NCBI GenBank assembly: GCA_022822305.1
Contig: JAJEBY010000003.1
Location: 620,001 to 684,000, forward strand
Direction of reading: 5' to 3'
Length of the DNA: 64,000 nt
Origin: Anaerolineae bacterium
Lineage (GTDB): Bacteria > Chloroflexota > Anaerolineae > Aggregatilineales > Phototrophicaceae
The translations under genes and the position numbers were made by a program. Each line of letters opens with the position of its first letter. Within the stretch, counting starts at the first letter, position 1. Under the pieces are notes generated by a model that had not been told where the DNA came from, did no database searches, and saw only the letters and a list, made by a program, of their open reading frames with translations. Shown here piece by piece: positions 44,017-52,072 of this stretch.

Positions 44017-44045
44017 AGTCCCTCCCCTGTCCAAAGGGAGGGACT
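44017..44045. repeat. Hairpin directly after the tandem SBP gene
   Basis: AGTCCCTCCC and GGGAGGGACT, perfect 10-bp arms, 9-nt loop, no T-run. First of two hairpins between SBP and permease. Confidence 0.75.
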
Positions 44046-44072
44046 CGCGAGTATGATTAGTCGATAGCTGTT

Positions 44073-44099
44073 CCCCTTCCCTCGATGCGGGGGAAGGGG
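44073..44099. repeat. Family B hairpin between tandem SBP and permease genes
   Basis: CCCCTTCCC and GGGAAGGGG, perfect 9-bp arms around a 9-nt loop. Same CCTTCCC/GGGAAGG core as the elements at 10229 and 34484. Confidence 0.75.
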
Positions 44100-44125
44100 T
44101 TGAATATGGGAAAAAGGAATCCCGT

Positions 44126-45247
44126 ATGGCGTTCAAAACAAAACTGGGCGCGGCGCGGCGCCAATCCCTGGTGAGTTCGCGGACAATCGAATACATCACC
44201 AAGAGTTGGTCTTATATATTCTTAATTGGATTAGTGGCCTACTTCTCCCTTACCGGTCAGGGATTTTTCTCCGTCCGCAATTTCTCCTCGATCCTGACCA
44301 CCAGCACGCTGATCATGTTGATGTCGATCGGGCAGACTTATGTCGTGATCACGGCCGGCATTGATCTTTCCATCGGCTGGACGGTCGGCTTATCGTCAGT
44401 GACCACGGCGCGCGTCATGCGCGATCTGGCCGAAAGCGGCAACGATATCGCCTACGCGATGCTGGCGGGCGTCTTCGCCGGTTTGTTGGTCGCGCTGATT
44501 CCGGGCTTGATCAACGGCTTGCTTGTCGCCCGCGTCAAAGTACCGCCATTCATCGCCACCTTAGGCATGTTTGGCATTGTGCGCGGCGCGGCCTTCCTGC
44601 TCACCGACGGCCAGCAGGTGGTGCGCGGCTTGTCGGCGGAATTGCGCGAGGCGCTGCGCGGCATCGGCAATGGCAGCCTGCTCTATTACATTCCCGACGA
44701 TGGCTTTCACTGGTTCGCCCTGCCAGCGGATATAGAACCGCAGCAGCTGCGCGTGGTCTCGCAGCTCTTGCCCTACCCGGTCATCATCACGGCGCTGGTG
44801 GTTGTGGTCTTCGCCTTTATCCTGGCCCGCACCAAATTCGGTCGCCATACTTATGTCATCGGCGGCAGCGAAGAAGCCGCGCGCCGTTCCGGCATCAATG
44901 TCGATCGCCATCTGATCATCATTTATGTGATTTGCGGATTCACGGCCGGCATCGCGGGCGTCCTGCATCTGTTCCGATTTACCGCCGGGGCGCCACAAGC
45001 GGGGGAAGCCGCCCTGCTCTCATCGGTGGCGGCGGTCGTCATCGGCGGCACCAACCTCTTCGGCGGCGAAGGCGATATCATGGGCGCGGTGGTCGGCGCG
45101 CTGATCATCGCCGTGCTGCAAACCGGGCTGGTAATCTTAAATATCGATTCAATCTGGCAATTCATCGTCGTCGGCATCGTCATCATCATCGCCGTGCTGG
45201 TCAATCAGCTGCAAGCCGCGCTGGAAAGGCTGCAAGCCAATGTCTGA
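44126..45247 (+). CDS. Rbs/Frc-type (CUT2) sugar ABC transporter permease
   Basis: CUT2 permease of 373 aa with 8-10 hydrophobic spans. Family segments include YVVITAGIDLSIGWTVGLSS, LVARVKVPPFIATLGMFGI and the C-terminal VVIGGTNLFGGEGDIMGAVV. An insert of ~55 residues between about 180 and 235 (with IPDDGFHWFALPADIEP) makes it longer than RbsC. AAGGAA precedes the ATG. The 3' end overlaps the ATPase gene by 8 nt. It should serve the tandem SBP. Confidence 0.94.
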   Translation: MAFKTKLGAARRQSLVSSRTIEYITKSWSYIFLIGLVAYFSLTGQGFFSVRNFSSILTTSTLIMLMSIGQTYVVITAGIDLSIGWTVGLSSVTTARVMRDLAESGNDIAYAMLAGVFAGLLVALIPGLINGLLVARVKVPPFIATLGMFGIVRGAAFLLTDGQQVVRGLSAELREALRGIGNGSLLYYIPDDGFHWFALPADIEPQQLRVVSQLLPYPVIITALVVVVFAFILARTKFGRHTYVIGGSEEAARRSGINVDRHLIIIYVICGFTAGIAGVLHLFRFTAGAPQAGEAALLSSVAAVVIGGTNLFGGEGDIMGAVVGALIIAVLQTGLVILNIDSIWQFIVVGIVIIIAVLVNQLQAALERLQANV

Positions 45248-46010
45248 TCCCATCCTTACCGCCAGCGGCATGAGCAAGCACTTCGGTGGCTTGACCGCCG
45301 TGGACGATGTTGATTTTGAAATCTATCCGGGCGAAGTCGTGGCCTTGCTGGGAGACAACGGCGCCGGCAAATCGACGCTGATCAAATGCATCTCCGGCGT
45401 GTACCGTCCCGATAGCGGCCGCGTGGTCTTCAACGGCGAAGATATTACCAGCCACGCGCCCGCCGATATCCGCAGCCGCGGCATCGAAACCATTTATCAA
45501 GATTTGGCGTTGGCGGAGAATCTCGATGTCGGCGCCAACGTCTTTCTGGGCAAAGAAAAAACGCGCCGGCTTTTCGGTCTCATCCCCGTCACCGACGACA
45601 ACTACATGCGCGACGAAGCCTCCACCGTGCTTGACGAGCTGGATATCCACATTCCCTCGCTCAAGCAGCGGCTGGTCAATCTCTCCGGCGGCCAGCGCCA
45701 GGCGGTCGCCATCGCCCGCGCCATGTACTGGAATGCCCAACTGGTGATCATGGACGAGCCGACGGCGGCGCTCGGCGTACCGGAACAACGCAAGGTATTG
45801 GCGCTGATCCGTTCCCTGCGCGAGGGGAATATCCCGGTCATTCTCATCAGCCATACCATGCACGATGTCATGGCCGTCGCCGATCGCATGGTGGTGATGC
45901 GCCGCGGCAGAATCGTCGCCAATATTCCCCGCGCCGAAGCCACCGAGGAGCTGATCGTCCGGCATATCGTGGGCAGCGCCGAGAACGGCGAAAGCGCGGT
46001 CATGATTTGA
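45240..46010 (+). CDS. Sugar ABC transporter ATPase, single-domain FrcA-like
   Basis: ABC ATPase of 256 aa with one nucleotide-binding domain, unlike the two-domain RbsA; FrcA of fructose systems is built this way. Walker A GDNGAGKST (38-46), signature LSGGQ (148-152), Walker B LVIMDEP (168-174) and switch His in ISHTMH. It overlaps the permease stop by 8 nt. As a single domain it must work as a homodimer. Confidence 0.94.
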   Translation: MSDPILTASGMSKHFGGLTAVDDVDFEIYPGEVVALLGDNGAGKSTLIKCISGVYRPDSGRVVFNGEDITSHAPADIRSRGIETIYQDLALAENLDVGANVFLGKEKTRRLFGLIPVTDDNYMRDEASTVLDELDIHIPSLKQRLVNLSGGQRQAVAIARAMYWNAQLVIMDEPTAALGVPEQRKVLALIRSLREGNIPVILISHTMHDVMAVADRMVVMRRGRIVANIPRAEATEELIVRHIVGSAENGESAVMI

Positions 46011-46044
46011 ATCAGACCCGGGAGCGACCTCAGCATCCCATCAC

Positions 46045-46065
46045 GGGCGATCCAACGCGTCGCCC
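46045..46065. repeat. Degraded family A 9-3-9 inverted repeat
   Basis: GGGCGATCC, AAC, GCGTCGCCC: outer six pairs intact, inner three mismatched, total length 21 as in the perfect copies, followed by TTGCTT. Lies between the ATPase and LacD-type genes. Confidence 0.6.
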
Positions 46066-46150
46066 TTGCTTCAAATCGGAAAATCTACGGGTCAGCCCCT
46101 GGCGGATCCGAAACTGTAACTGCGTGTGATCGACATTGGAAAGGACAGCC

Positions 46151-47119
46151 ATGCCCGCTGAATTGACCCCGGGACGCTATCGCGGACTGAAATCAACCAG
46201 TCTCGCTCAACGCGATGTTTTTGGCATCATCGCCTTCGACCAGCGCGCCAGTTATCGCAAAATGATGGCGCCATCGCTCGAGTATGATTATCTGGCGCAG
46301 GTCAAGAACGAGATCATCGGCGCGCTCTCGCGGGATGCCAGCGCCATCTTGACCGATCCGACCTATGGCCTGGGCGCGGCTATGCAAATGAGCAGCAAAT
46401 CCGGCTTGCTGCTGGCGCTCGATAACAGCGGCTACAGCGGCGATTCGACCTATCGCAAGACCGAACTGATTCCCGGCTGGACCGCCGAAAAAATCCGTAA
46501 AGCCGGCGCCAACGCGGTCAAATTCATGGTCTATTACAATCCGCAGCATCAAGAACTCGCGGCCGAACTCGAAGCGCTGATTTGCCGCGTCGTCTCCGAT
46601 TGTCACCGCTGGGACTTGCCCGTCTTTCTCGAGCCTATGTCATACAGCATTGAGCCCGGCGTTACAAAAGAGAGCGCCGAATTCGCGGCGCAGCGTTCCG
46701 AAATCGTGATCGAAACCGCGCGTCGATTGTCGCGGACCGGCGCTGACGTGCTGAAAATGGAATTCCCGCTGGATATCGCGCGCGATCAGGATCAGACAGC
46801 TTGGCGCGCGACTTGCCAGCAGCTAAGCGACGTATCCGCTGTCCCCTGGGTCCTGCTCAGCGCCGGCGTCGATTTCGAAGCCTTCAAGCCACAAGTGCAG
46901 GTCGCCTGCGAATGCGGGGCGAGCGGTTTTCTGGCCGGCCGCGCCATCTGGAAAGAAGCCGCTGCGATGTCCACGGCGGACCGCGCCGCTTTCTTGGCGG
47001 ACACGGCGAGCGCCAGGTTGTGTCAACTGCTAGAGGTGGCCGCCGCCAACGCGCGTCCCTGGACCGATTTCTACGCGCCGCCGCAGTCTTCCGAGACCTG
47101 GTACGAATCCTACGCCTGA
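46151..47119 (+). CDS. lacD-like: LacD-family tagatose-1,6-bisphosphate/sugar-phosphate class I aldolase
   Basis: Class I aldolase of 322 aa. The Schiff-base Lys is K202 in ADVLKMEFPLD, and K124 in NAVKFMVYYN matches the second conserved Lys. The N-terminal FGIIAFDQRASYRKM and LTDPTYGLGAA are typical of the LacD/YihT family. The ATG at 46151 has AAAGGA 6 nt upstream and is preferred over the TTG 15 nt earlier. It ends the DeoR-SBP-permease-ATPase operon. With PFK and ROK opposite, it most likely splits a ketohexose-1,6-bisphosphate. A YihT-like sulfo-sugar role is the alternative. Confidence 0.9.
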   Translation: MPAELTPGRYRGLKSTSLAQRDVFGIIAFDQRASYRKMMAPSLEYDYLAQVKNEIIGALSRDASAILTDPTYGLGAAMQMSSKSGLLLALDNSGYSGDSTYRKTELIPGWTAEKIRKAGANAVKFMVYYNPQHQELAAELEALICRVVSDCHRWDLPVFLEPMSYSIEPGVTKESAEFAAQRSEIVIETARRLSRTGADVLKMEFPLDIARDQDQTAWRATCQQLSDVSAVPWVLLSAGVDFEAFKPQVQVACECGASGFLAGRAIWKEAAAMSTADRAAFLADTASARLCQLLEVAAANARPWTDFYAPPQSSETWYESYA

Positions 47120-47137
47120 GTCTTCCGCGTCAGCTCC

Positions 47138-48265
47138 TCAAGAGTGCTGCGCCAGCTTGCCGAAGAAATCGCGGTAGACGGCGTCGCGGTTGATATCGAG
47201 CGCCTCGCGCATCGGATGCCGCTTCGCGCCCTCTCGATACCAACGGCAGTCTTCGCTCAAATACGGCGCATCGGTGATGAACGATGGCACCCAATCCGGA
47301 TTCATCAGCCAGGCGAAGTTGATCAAATCCCATACGATCCAAGTTCGGCCAAAGTGATCCGCGATGCCATTGAAGGGGTGGTGCGGATTATTGGTGAAGA
47401 GCCAATAAAGATAATCGCCGATGGCGCCGCGGCCCTTGACCCAGGCGTCCATCTCCGGCAAAGACAGGCTGAGCTGGGCGCCAACATGGAAACCCGGCAA
47501 ATACACCAGTGGCGCGCCACTATCAAACAGCAGTTGCGATGCCAAAATATCCTGCTCCATATTGAAGGATGGCTGCTCGACATCCACCACCGTCGTCGGA
47601 TAACCCGCCGTCCACGACACCACAATCTTGTGGATGATCTCCGGCGCCAGCAGCAGCGCGGACGCGACATTGGTGGTCGCGCCGATCGCGATGACATGCA
47701 GCGGCTCATCGGATGACGCTGTTTTGGCCGTGGCGATCAGATGCTCGACCGCATCGCTCTTGACCGGCTCCTCGTAGCTGTCCAAATAGCGATCCGAACC
47801 GCGGAAGACGCGACCGGCAAAATCAATGCCCATCTTCTCGCAGACCAGCAGGATCTCGCGATAGCTCAATTCCATGCCGTGCCCCGGCGAAACCAGCGCC
47901 ACGCCCTGCGGATCTACCTGGCTATCGTCATGAACGTCAACGCCCAAGCCGTCGAAGCGCCGCAGCAGCCCAATGTGACGCGCCAGCAGGTCGCGCTCGG
48001 CCGCCGATGCTTGGCTTTCGCGGCTGCGAATTCGATCCGCGTGACGGATCTTGCGCATGCGCGCCTGAAAGGAATAGGGCGCGGCGTAAATCGCTTCGAT
48101 CTGGAGTTGGTCACGCGATAGCAACGCCCAGGCCAGCGCGAACTGATCATCGATCTCGTTACGCGTATCGGTATCGATGACGCAGCGCACCGGGCCGCTC
48201 GGTGGCCGCAGCATCGCCTGATACTGTTCGTCGCTCAGCCTTGGGAAACGATCCAAATGGCTCAT
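47138..48265 (-). CDS. Inosine-uridine-preferring nucleoside hydrolase family protein
   Basis: 375 aa with the calcium-binding N-terminal motif CVIDTDTRNEIDDQFALAW (D31, D33, D39, D40) of the IUNH family. AIGATTNVASALLLAPEI and NMEQDILASQLLFDSG match the later substrate/metal segments. The ATG at 48265 overlaps the CoA-transferase stop in ATGA, so longer readings are rejected. It would split an N-ribosyl bond or act on a related glycoside. Its pairing with a CaiB/BaiF enzyme is odd and unexplained. Confidence 0.9.
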   Translation of the reverse strand: MSHLDRFPRLSDEQYQAMLRPPSGPVRCVIDTDTRNEIDDQFALAWALLSRDQLQIEAIYAAPYSFQARMRKIRHADRIRSRESQASAAERDLLARHIGLLRRFDGLGVDVHDDSQVDPQGVALVSPGHGMELSYREILLVCEKMGIDFAGRVFRGSDRYLDSYEEPVKSDAVEHLIATAKTASSDEPLHVIAIGATTNVASALLLAPEIIHKIVVSWTAGYPTTVVDVEQPSFNMEQDILASQLLFDSGAPLVYLPGFHVGAQLSLSLPEMDAWVKGRGAIGDYLYWLFTNNPHHPFNGIADHFGRTWIVWDLINFAWLMNPDWVPSFITDAPYLSEDCRWYREGAKRHPMREALDINRDAVYRDFFGKLAQHS

Positions 48266-49464
48266 GCCAGCACTCCATCCGCGCGCAAGCGAGCGATCTC
48301 CGCGGAGGCATAACCCAGTTCCGCCGCGACCTCGTCGCTGTGTTCGCCCAGACGCGGCGGATAACGGCGGTAGCTCAACGGCGTTTCGGACATATGCACC
48401 GGCGTCGCCAGCGATTTGACGATGCCCAGCGCCGGATGCTCCAGCTCGACGATGAATCCGCGCTCGATGACATGTGGGTCGGTCAGCGCCTCGGCCACCG
48501 TGTTGATGCGCCCGCAGGGCACACCGACCGCGCGCAATTCCTCCAGCCATTGATCACAGGGCTTCTCGCGCACGATCTCTCGCACAATCGGCAGCAACGC
48601 ATCATAGTTGGCGATGCGATCGGCGTTGGTGACGAAGCGCGCATCCGACGCCAGCGCCTCGCGTCCAACGTGCCGGCAGAACGACGCCCAAACATTGTCG
48701 GAGCCGACGCCGAGAATGAACCAGTCGCCATCGCTGCCCTGCACCGCCTCGTAGGGCACCACTTGCGGATGCCGGTTGCCGCGTCGCGGCGGATCCTGTC
48801 CCTCGGCAAAGTATTCGCCGGCCAGATTCTCCAGCCAGGTCATCTGGCCCTCTTGCAAGGACATATCGAGGAATTGCCCTTTCCCGCTGCTGTGGCGCAC
48901 GTGCAGCGCCGACAGTATCCCGATCACCGTGAACAAGCCGCAAGTCATATCGGCGATGGGCGTGGGGAAGCGCATCGGCGCGCCATCGACCTCGCCGGTC
49001 AGCGCCATCGTGCCCGATTCCGCCTGCGAGACCAGATCATATCCGGGCTGCCCGGCCCGCGGACCGCTGCGGCCGTAGCCGCTGATCGAGGCGTAGATCA
49101 GCCCCGGATTCAGCGCGCTCAGCGTCTCGTAATCAATGCCATAACGCTGCAGCGATGCCGCCGTCGCCAAATTGGTCAGGAAAATATCGGCATCGGCCGC
49201 CAGCTTGTGCATGAAGTCGCGCCCCTCGTCGGCGCGGATATTCAGCGCGATGCCGCGTTTGTTGCGATTCACCGCCAGATAGTAACAACCCTGATCACCG
49301 ATGTAGGGCGGCGCCCACTGACGCGATTGATCGCCGACGCCGGGCCGCTCAATCTTAATCACTTCCGCGCCGAGATCGCCCAGGATCATCGCGGCGTAGG
49401 GTCCCGCCAGCGCTTGCGTTTGATCGACAACTTTGATGCCCGCCAGGGGCGCGTTTTCCGTCAT
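48262..49464 (-). CDS. CaiB/BaiF family III CoA-transferase
   Basis: 400 aa. LAGIKVVDQTQALAGPYAAM opens the N-terminal Rossmann part, with catalytic D143 in GYDLVSQAESG and the family's MRFPTPIADMTCGLF. Family III enzymes move CoA between carboxylates such as formate, oxalate, carnitine or 2-methyl acids. The ATG at 49464 is chosen because the family N-terminus begins there. It overlaps the nucleoside hydrolase by 4 nt and follows the MFS gene, so an imported organic acid may be the acceptor. Confidence 0.93.
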   Translation of the reverse strand: MTENAPLAGIKVVDQTQALAGPYAAMILGDLGAEVIKIERPGVGDQSRQWAPPYIGDQGCYYLAVNRNKRGIALNIRADEGRDFMHKLAADADIFLTNLATAASLQRYGIDYETLSALNPGLIYASISGYGRSGPRAGQPGYDLVSQAESGTMALTGEVDGAPMRFPTPIADMTCGLFTVIGILSALHVRHSSGKGQFLDMSLQEGQMTWLENLAGEYFAEGQDPPRRGNRHPQVVPYEAVQGSDGDWFILGVGSDNVWASFCRHVGREALASDARFVTNADRIANYDALLPIVREIVREKPCDQWLEELRAVGVPCGRINTVAEALTDPHVIERGFIVELEHPALGIVKSLATPVHMSETPLSYRRYPPRLGEHSDEVAAELGYASAEIARLRADGVLA

Positions 49465-49554
49465 GTTCTCATCCCGTAAGTCTCTGAACCCATCACAATT
49501 TTCGTACTGTTGCCGCCGGCTCGATTGGCTGCGCGACGAAGCGCTGCGGGCCAA

Positions 49555-50730
49555 TCATGCGGCATTGTCTTCAATCCCGCGTTTAGCCCAAATCAACACT
49601 GACGCCACCAGCAAAGCCCCGCCCCACAAGGCGAAGGCGGCCGGCCATCCACTCTTTTCGACCAGCGCGCCGATGGCGATCCCGGCCACGCCGCCAAACA
49701 GATTCGACATCATATTGACGCTGCCGGTGACGGACGACGCGCGTCCCGCGCCCGCCAATAGCAGGGGCATCGAACTCACCGTCAAGCCGAACGCGCCATT
49801 CAGCATAATCAAGCCCAGGGTGATTATCAAGAGAGCAAGTCGACCCGATGTCGCCGCCATCAGCACGAAGGCGATACCCGCAGCAGCGAACATCTGCACC
49901 GCCGTGATAAAGACGCGACTGCTGCGCATGACCCGGTAGCGCGCCGCCACCAGCCCGGCAATTGCCACCACCTGCATGGCCGCGGACAACGAACCAACAG
50001 CATGCTCGGCGATCAAGCCGGTATCGAGAATATAGGTCGGCAGCCAAATGGTCATGCCGTTGAATACAAATCCCACCAGCGCCGCCGCCACCATCAGAAA
50101 CCAAATCTGACGCAGCTCTACCCCGATCCGCGCCAGATCTAATCCGGCTGAATGCGAAACCGGCGCGTCGAAGCCCGCTTTCCACCAAAACGCCAACACC
50201 AGCAAGGTCAATAGGCCCGGCAGCCAGAATGCGACCTGCCAATCGCGACCAGCCGCGATCGCGCCGACGAAGGCCCAAGTGACGGCCGTGCCTGCCACAT
50301 AACTGATAGGCATGATCGTCGACACGCGTTTGATATGCGCTCGATCCAGACGCTCGGCCAGGATGCGGAACATCGGCGCCCAGCCGGCCGATTGACCGAC
50401 CGCGTTAATCCCCCACAAGACCAGCATGATCAGCAGTGAGGTTTGAAAGGAGAAGAGGATATTGGCCAGCGCGATGATCAGCAGACCGCCGCAGACCATG
50501 CGAAACGGGCTGACATGATTGCCGATCTCGCCACTGACGAAGTGCCCGATGCCATACACCCAGAAAAACGCCGTGCCCAGCGCCCCTGCCTCCGCCCGGC
50601 TGATATTCAGCGCCTCGGCCAGGCCGGGCAAGACCACGCTGAAATTCACCCGCCCCAGATAAAACAGCGCGTAAGTAAGCCACAAGGTCGCGACCAACTT
50701 GTCCTGCTGTTGAATGGAGCTCACGCGCAC
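49555..50730 (-). CDS. MFS transporter, OPA (sugar-phosphate/organic anion antiporter)-like
   Basis: 391 aa with twelve hydrophobic spans. NAVGQSAGWAPMFRIL around residue 110 resembles the GlpT/UhpT signature of the organophosphate:phosphate antiporter family. The start is a GTG at 50730 with GGGGA 8 nt upstream. It lies between the orphan ATPase and the CoA-transferase. Probable substrate: an organic acid or sugar phosphate. Confidence 0.88.
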   Translation of the reverse strand: MRVSSIQQQDKLVATLWLTYALFYLGRVNFSVVLPGLAEALNISRAEAGALGTAFFWVYGIGHFVSGEIGNHVSPFRMVCGGLLIIALANILFSFQTSLLIMLVLWGINAVGQSAGWAPMFRILAERLDRAHIKRVSTIMPISYVAGTAVTWAFVGAIAAGRDWQVAFWLPGLLTLLVLAFWWKAGFDAPVSHSAGLDLARIGVELRQIWFLMVAAALVGFVFNGMTIWLPTYILDTGLIAEHAVGSLSAAMQVVAIAGLVAARYRVMRSSRVFITAVQMFAAAGIAFVLMAATSGRLALLIITLGLIMLNGAFGLTVSSMPLLLAGAGRASSVTGSVNMMSNLFGGVAGIAIGALVEKSGWPAAFALWGGALLVASVLIWAKRGIEDNAA

Positions 50731-50829
50731 GGCTCACGTCCCCGCGCCGAATCCATGGTTCGGAGCGTTCGTCATATTTGAGTTTTGCTGGATCAACGGG
50801 AAGACCGTCTCAGTGTTCTGGCCCGCGCG

Positions 50830-51885
50830 CTAGGATGCGGGCACGATCCAAATGCGGTCGGAGGGAAAATGTACATCCACTTCATCACCGACATCGATTG
50901 ATCCCGGCAGATCGGCGCTGCGAATCGCTTCAATCTCGTGATCATCCAATCTGATCTTGTAGCGCGTGTAGGTGCCGACATAAATGCGTTCGCGGATCAG
51001 TCCCTTGACCGTATTGTGCCCGGTGGCTTCGTTGAGTTGTATCTGTTCGGGGCGGATGGTCAGCACGGTAGCGCCGCTGGGCGCGCGCTCGCTTTCCTGG
51101 GCGTCAAAGTGAAAATCGCCGATTCCCGTGCGCACTAAGCCGTTCTCGCGGCGGGCCGGGATGAAATTGACGCCGCCGAAAAAGCGCGCCGCCCGCTCGC
51201 TGATGGGCCGCTGATAGAACTCCGCCGGCGACGCATATTGCAGCAGCAGGCCATCGAACATCAAGGCGATTTGGTCCGCCAGCAACACTGCCTCTTCCTG
51301 ATCGTGAGTGACAAAAACCGTGGTCACCGCCAGTTCGCGCTGAATCGACAGGATCAATTCGCGCATCTCATCGCGCAAGTGGGCATCCAGATTGCTCAGC
51401 GGCTCATCGAGCAAGAGCACACGCGGCTCGGTAATCAGCGCCCGCGCCAATGCCACGCGCTGCTGCTGCCCCCCGGAAAGCTGCGATGGACGGCGCTTGG
51501 CGATATCCGGCAGCTTGACCAGCGCCAGCATTTCCCCGACTCGCTCGGCGATGACGCGCTTTTTGGCGCCGCGCATCTTCAAGCCGAAGCCGACGTTGTC
51601 GCCCACGCTCATATAGGGGAAGAGCAGATAATTCTGGAAGACCATCACTGCCCCGCGTTTTTCGGCGGGAATCGGCAAGACGTCCTCGCCATCGAAGAGG
51701 ATGCGCCCGGCCGTGGGATGGATCAAGCCGGCAATCATCTTCAGCGTCGTCGTCTTGCCGCATCCGGACGGTCCCAGGAAAGCGACCAGCTTGCCAGTCG
51801 GAATCTCCAGCGAAAAATCATCCACCGCCGCTTCTTCCCCGCCGGGATAGACTTTCTGGATTTTGTCGAGGATCACTTGTGTCAT
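50830..51885 (-). CDS. UgpC/MsmK/PotA-type ABC transporter ATPase with TOBE domain (orphan)
   Basis: 351 aa. Walker A GPSGCGKTT (38-46), signature LSGGQ (136-140), Walker B VLLLDEP, D-loop SNLD and switch His in VTHDQEEA. The C-terminal ~100 residues form a TOBE/OB-type regulatory domain (TVLTIRPEQIQL onward), as in ATPases of CUT1 sugar and polyamine importers. The ATG at 51885 is chosen; 51897 is in frame. No permease or SBP gene adjoins it, while three CUT1 importers in the window have no ATPase. It is therefore a candidate shared ATPase. Confidence 0.93.
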   Translation of the reverse strand: MTQVILDKIQKVYPGGEEAAVDDFSLEIPTGKLVAFLGPSGCGKTTTLKMIAGLIHPTAGRILFDGEDVLPIPAEKRGAVMVFQNYLLFPYMSVGDNVGFGLKMRGAKKRVIAERVGEMLALVKLPDIAKRRPSQLSGGQQQRVALARALITEPRVLLLDEPLSNLDAHLRDEMRELILSIQRELAVTTVFVTHDQEEAVLLADQIALMFDGLLLQYASPAEFYQRPISERAARFFGGVNFIPARRENGLVRTGIGDFHFDAQESERAPSGATVLTIRPEQIQLNEATGHNTVKGLIRERIYVGTYTRYKIRLDDHEIEAIRSADLPGSIDVGDEVDVHFPSDRIWIVPAS

Positions 51886-51907
51886 GGTATTCCACAATGC
51901 TCGCGAG

Positions 51908-51928
51908 GGATCAGCCGCTGACTGACAC
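51908..51928. repeat. Degraded GTCAGCC-type inverted repeat
   Basis: GGATCAGCC, GCT, GACTGACAC, 21 nt. A worn copy of the hairpin at 3028-3050, again paired with a family A element about 50 nt away. Confidence 0.45.
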
Positions 51929-51958
51929 CTGCCGCTTCAAAATTGTTCGCGGTTTGCA

Positions 51959-51979
51959 GGACGACCCCTTGAGTCGCCC
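51959..51979. repeat. Degraded family A 9-3-9 inverted repeat
   Basis: GGACGACCC, CTT, GAGTCGCCC: 21 nt with 7 of 9 pairs. Starts the spacer just after the out-of-frame extension of the isomerase gene. Confidence 0.5.
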
Positions 51980-51993
51980 GCAACCAGATTAGC

Positions 51994-52072
51994 CTAATTC
52001 TGCAATACCTTGGCTACCCTATCCGCTTCAATCAGCGTCTGATACTCGGCAGCGATATCCGATACCAGCCGA
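51994..52072 (-). pseudogene. Out-of-frame continuation of the isomerase C-terminus
   Basis: Immediately after the isomerase stop, a shifted frame runs about 27 codons (ending DRVAKVLQN, TAG at 51994). It reads like a natural helical protein tail. One inserted base before the present stop would fuse it to GVNV. Either the gene lost a base recently or this is chance. Confidence 0.35.

Noticed and set aside
44017..44099. Rho-independent terminators after the tandem SBP
   Set aside because: Stems are strong but no T-run follows either one, and the permease and ATPase downstream belong to the same transporter.
42676..44202. Long minus-strand open frame opposite the tandem SBP
   Set aside because: Shadow of a GC-rich coding strand; its internal repetition only mirrors the tandem SBP.
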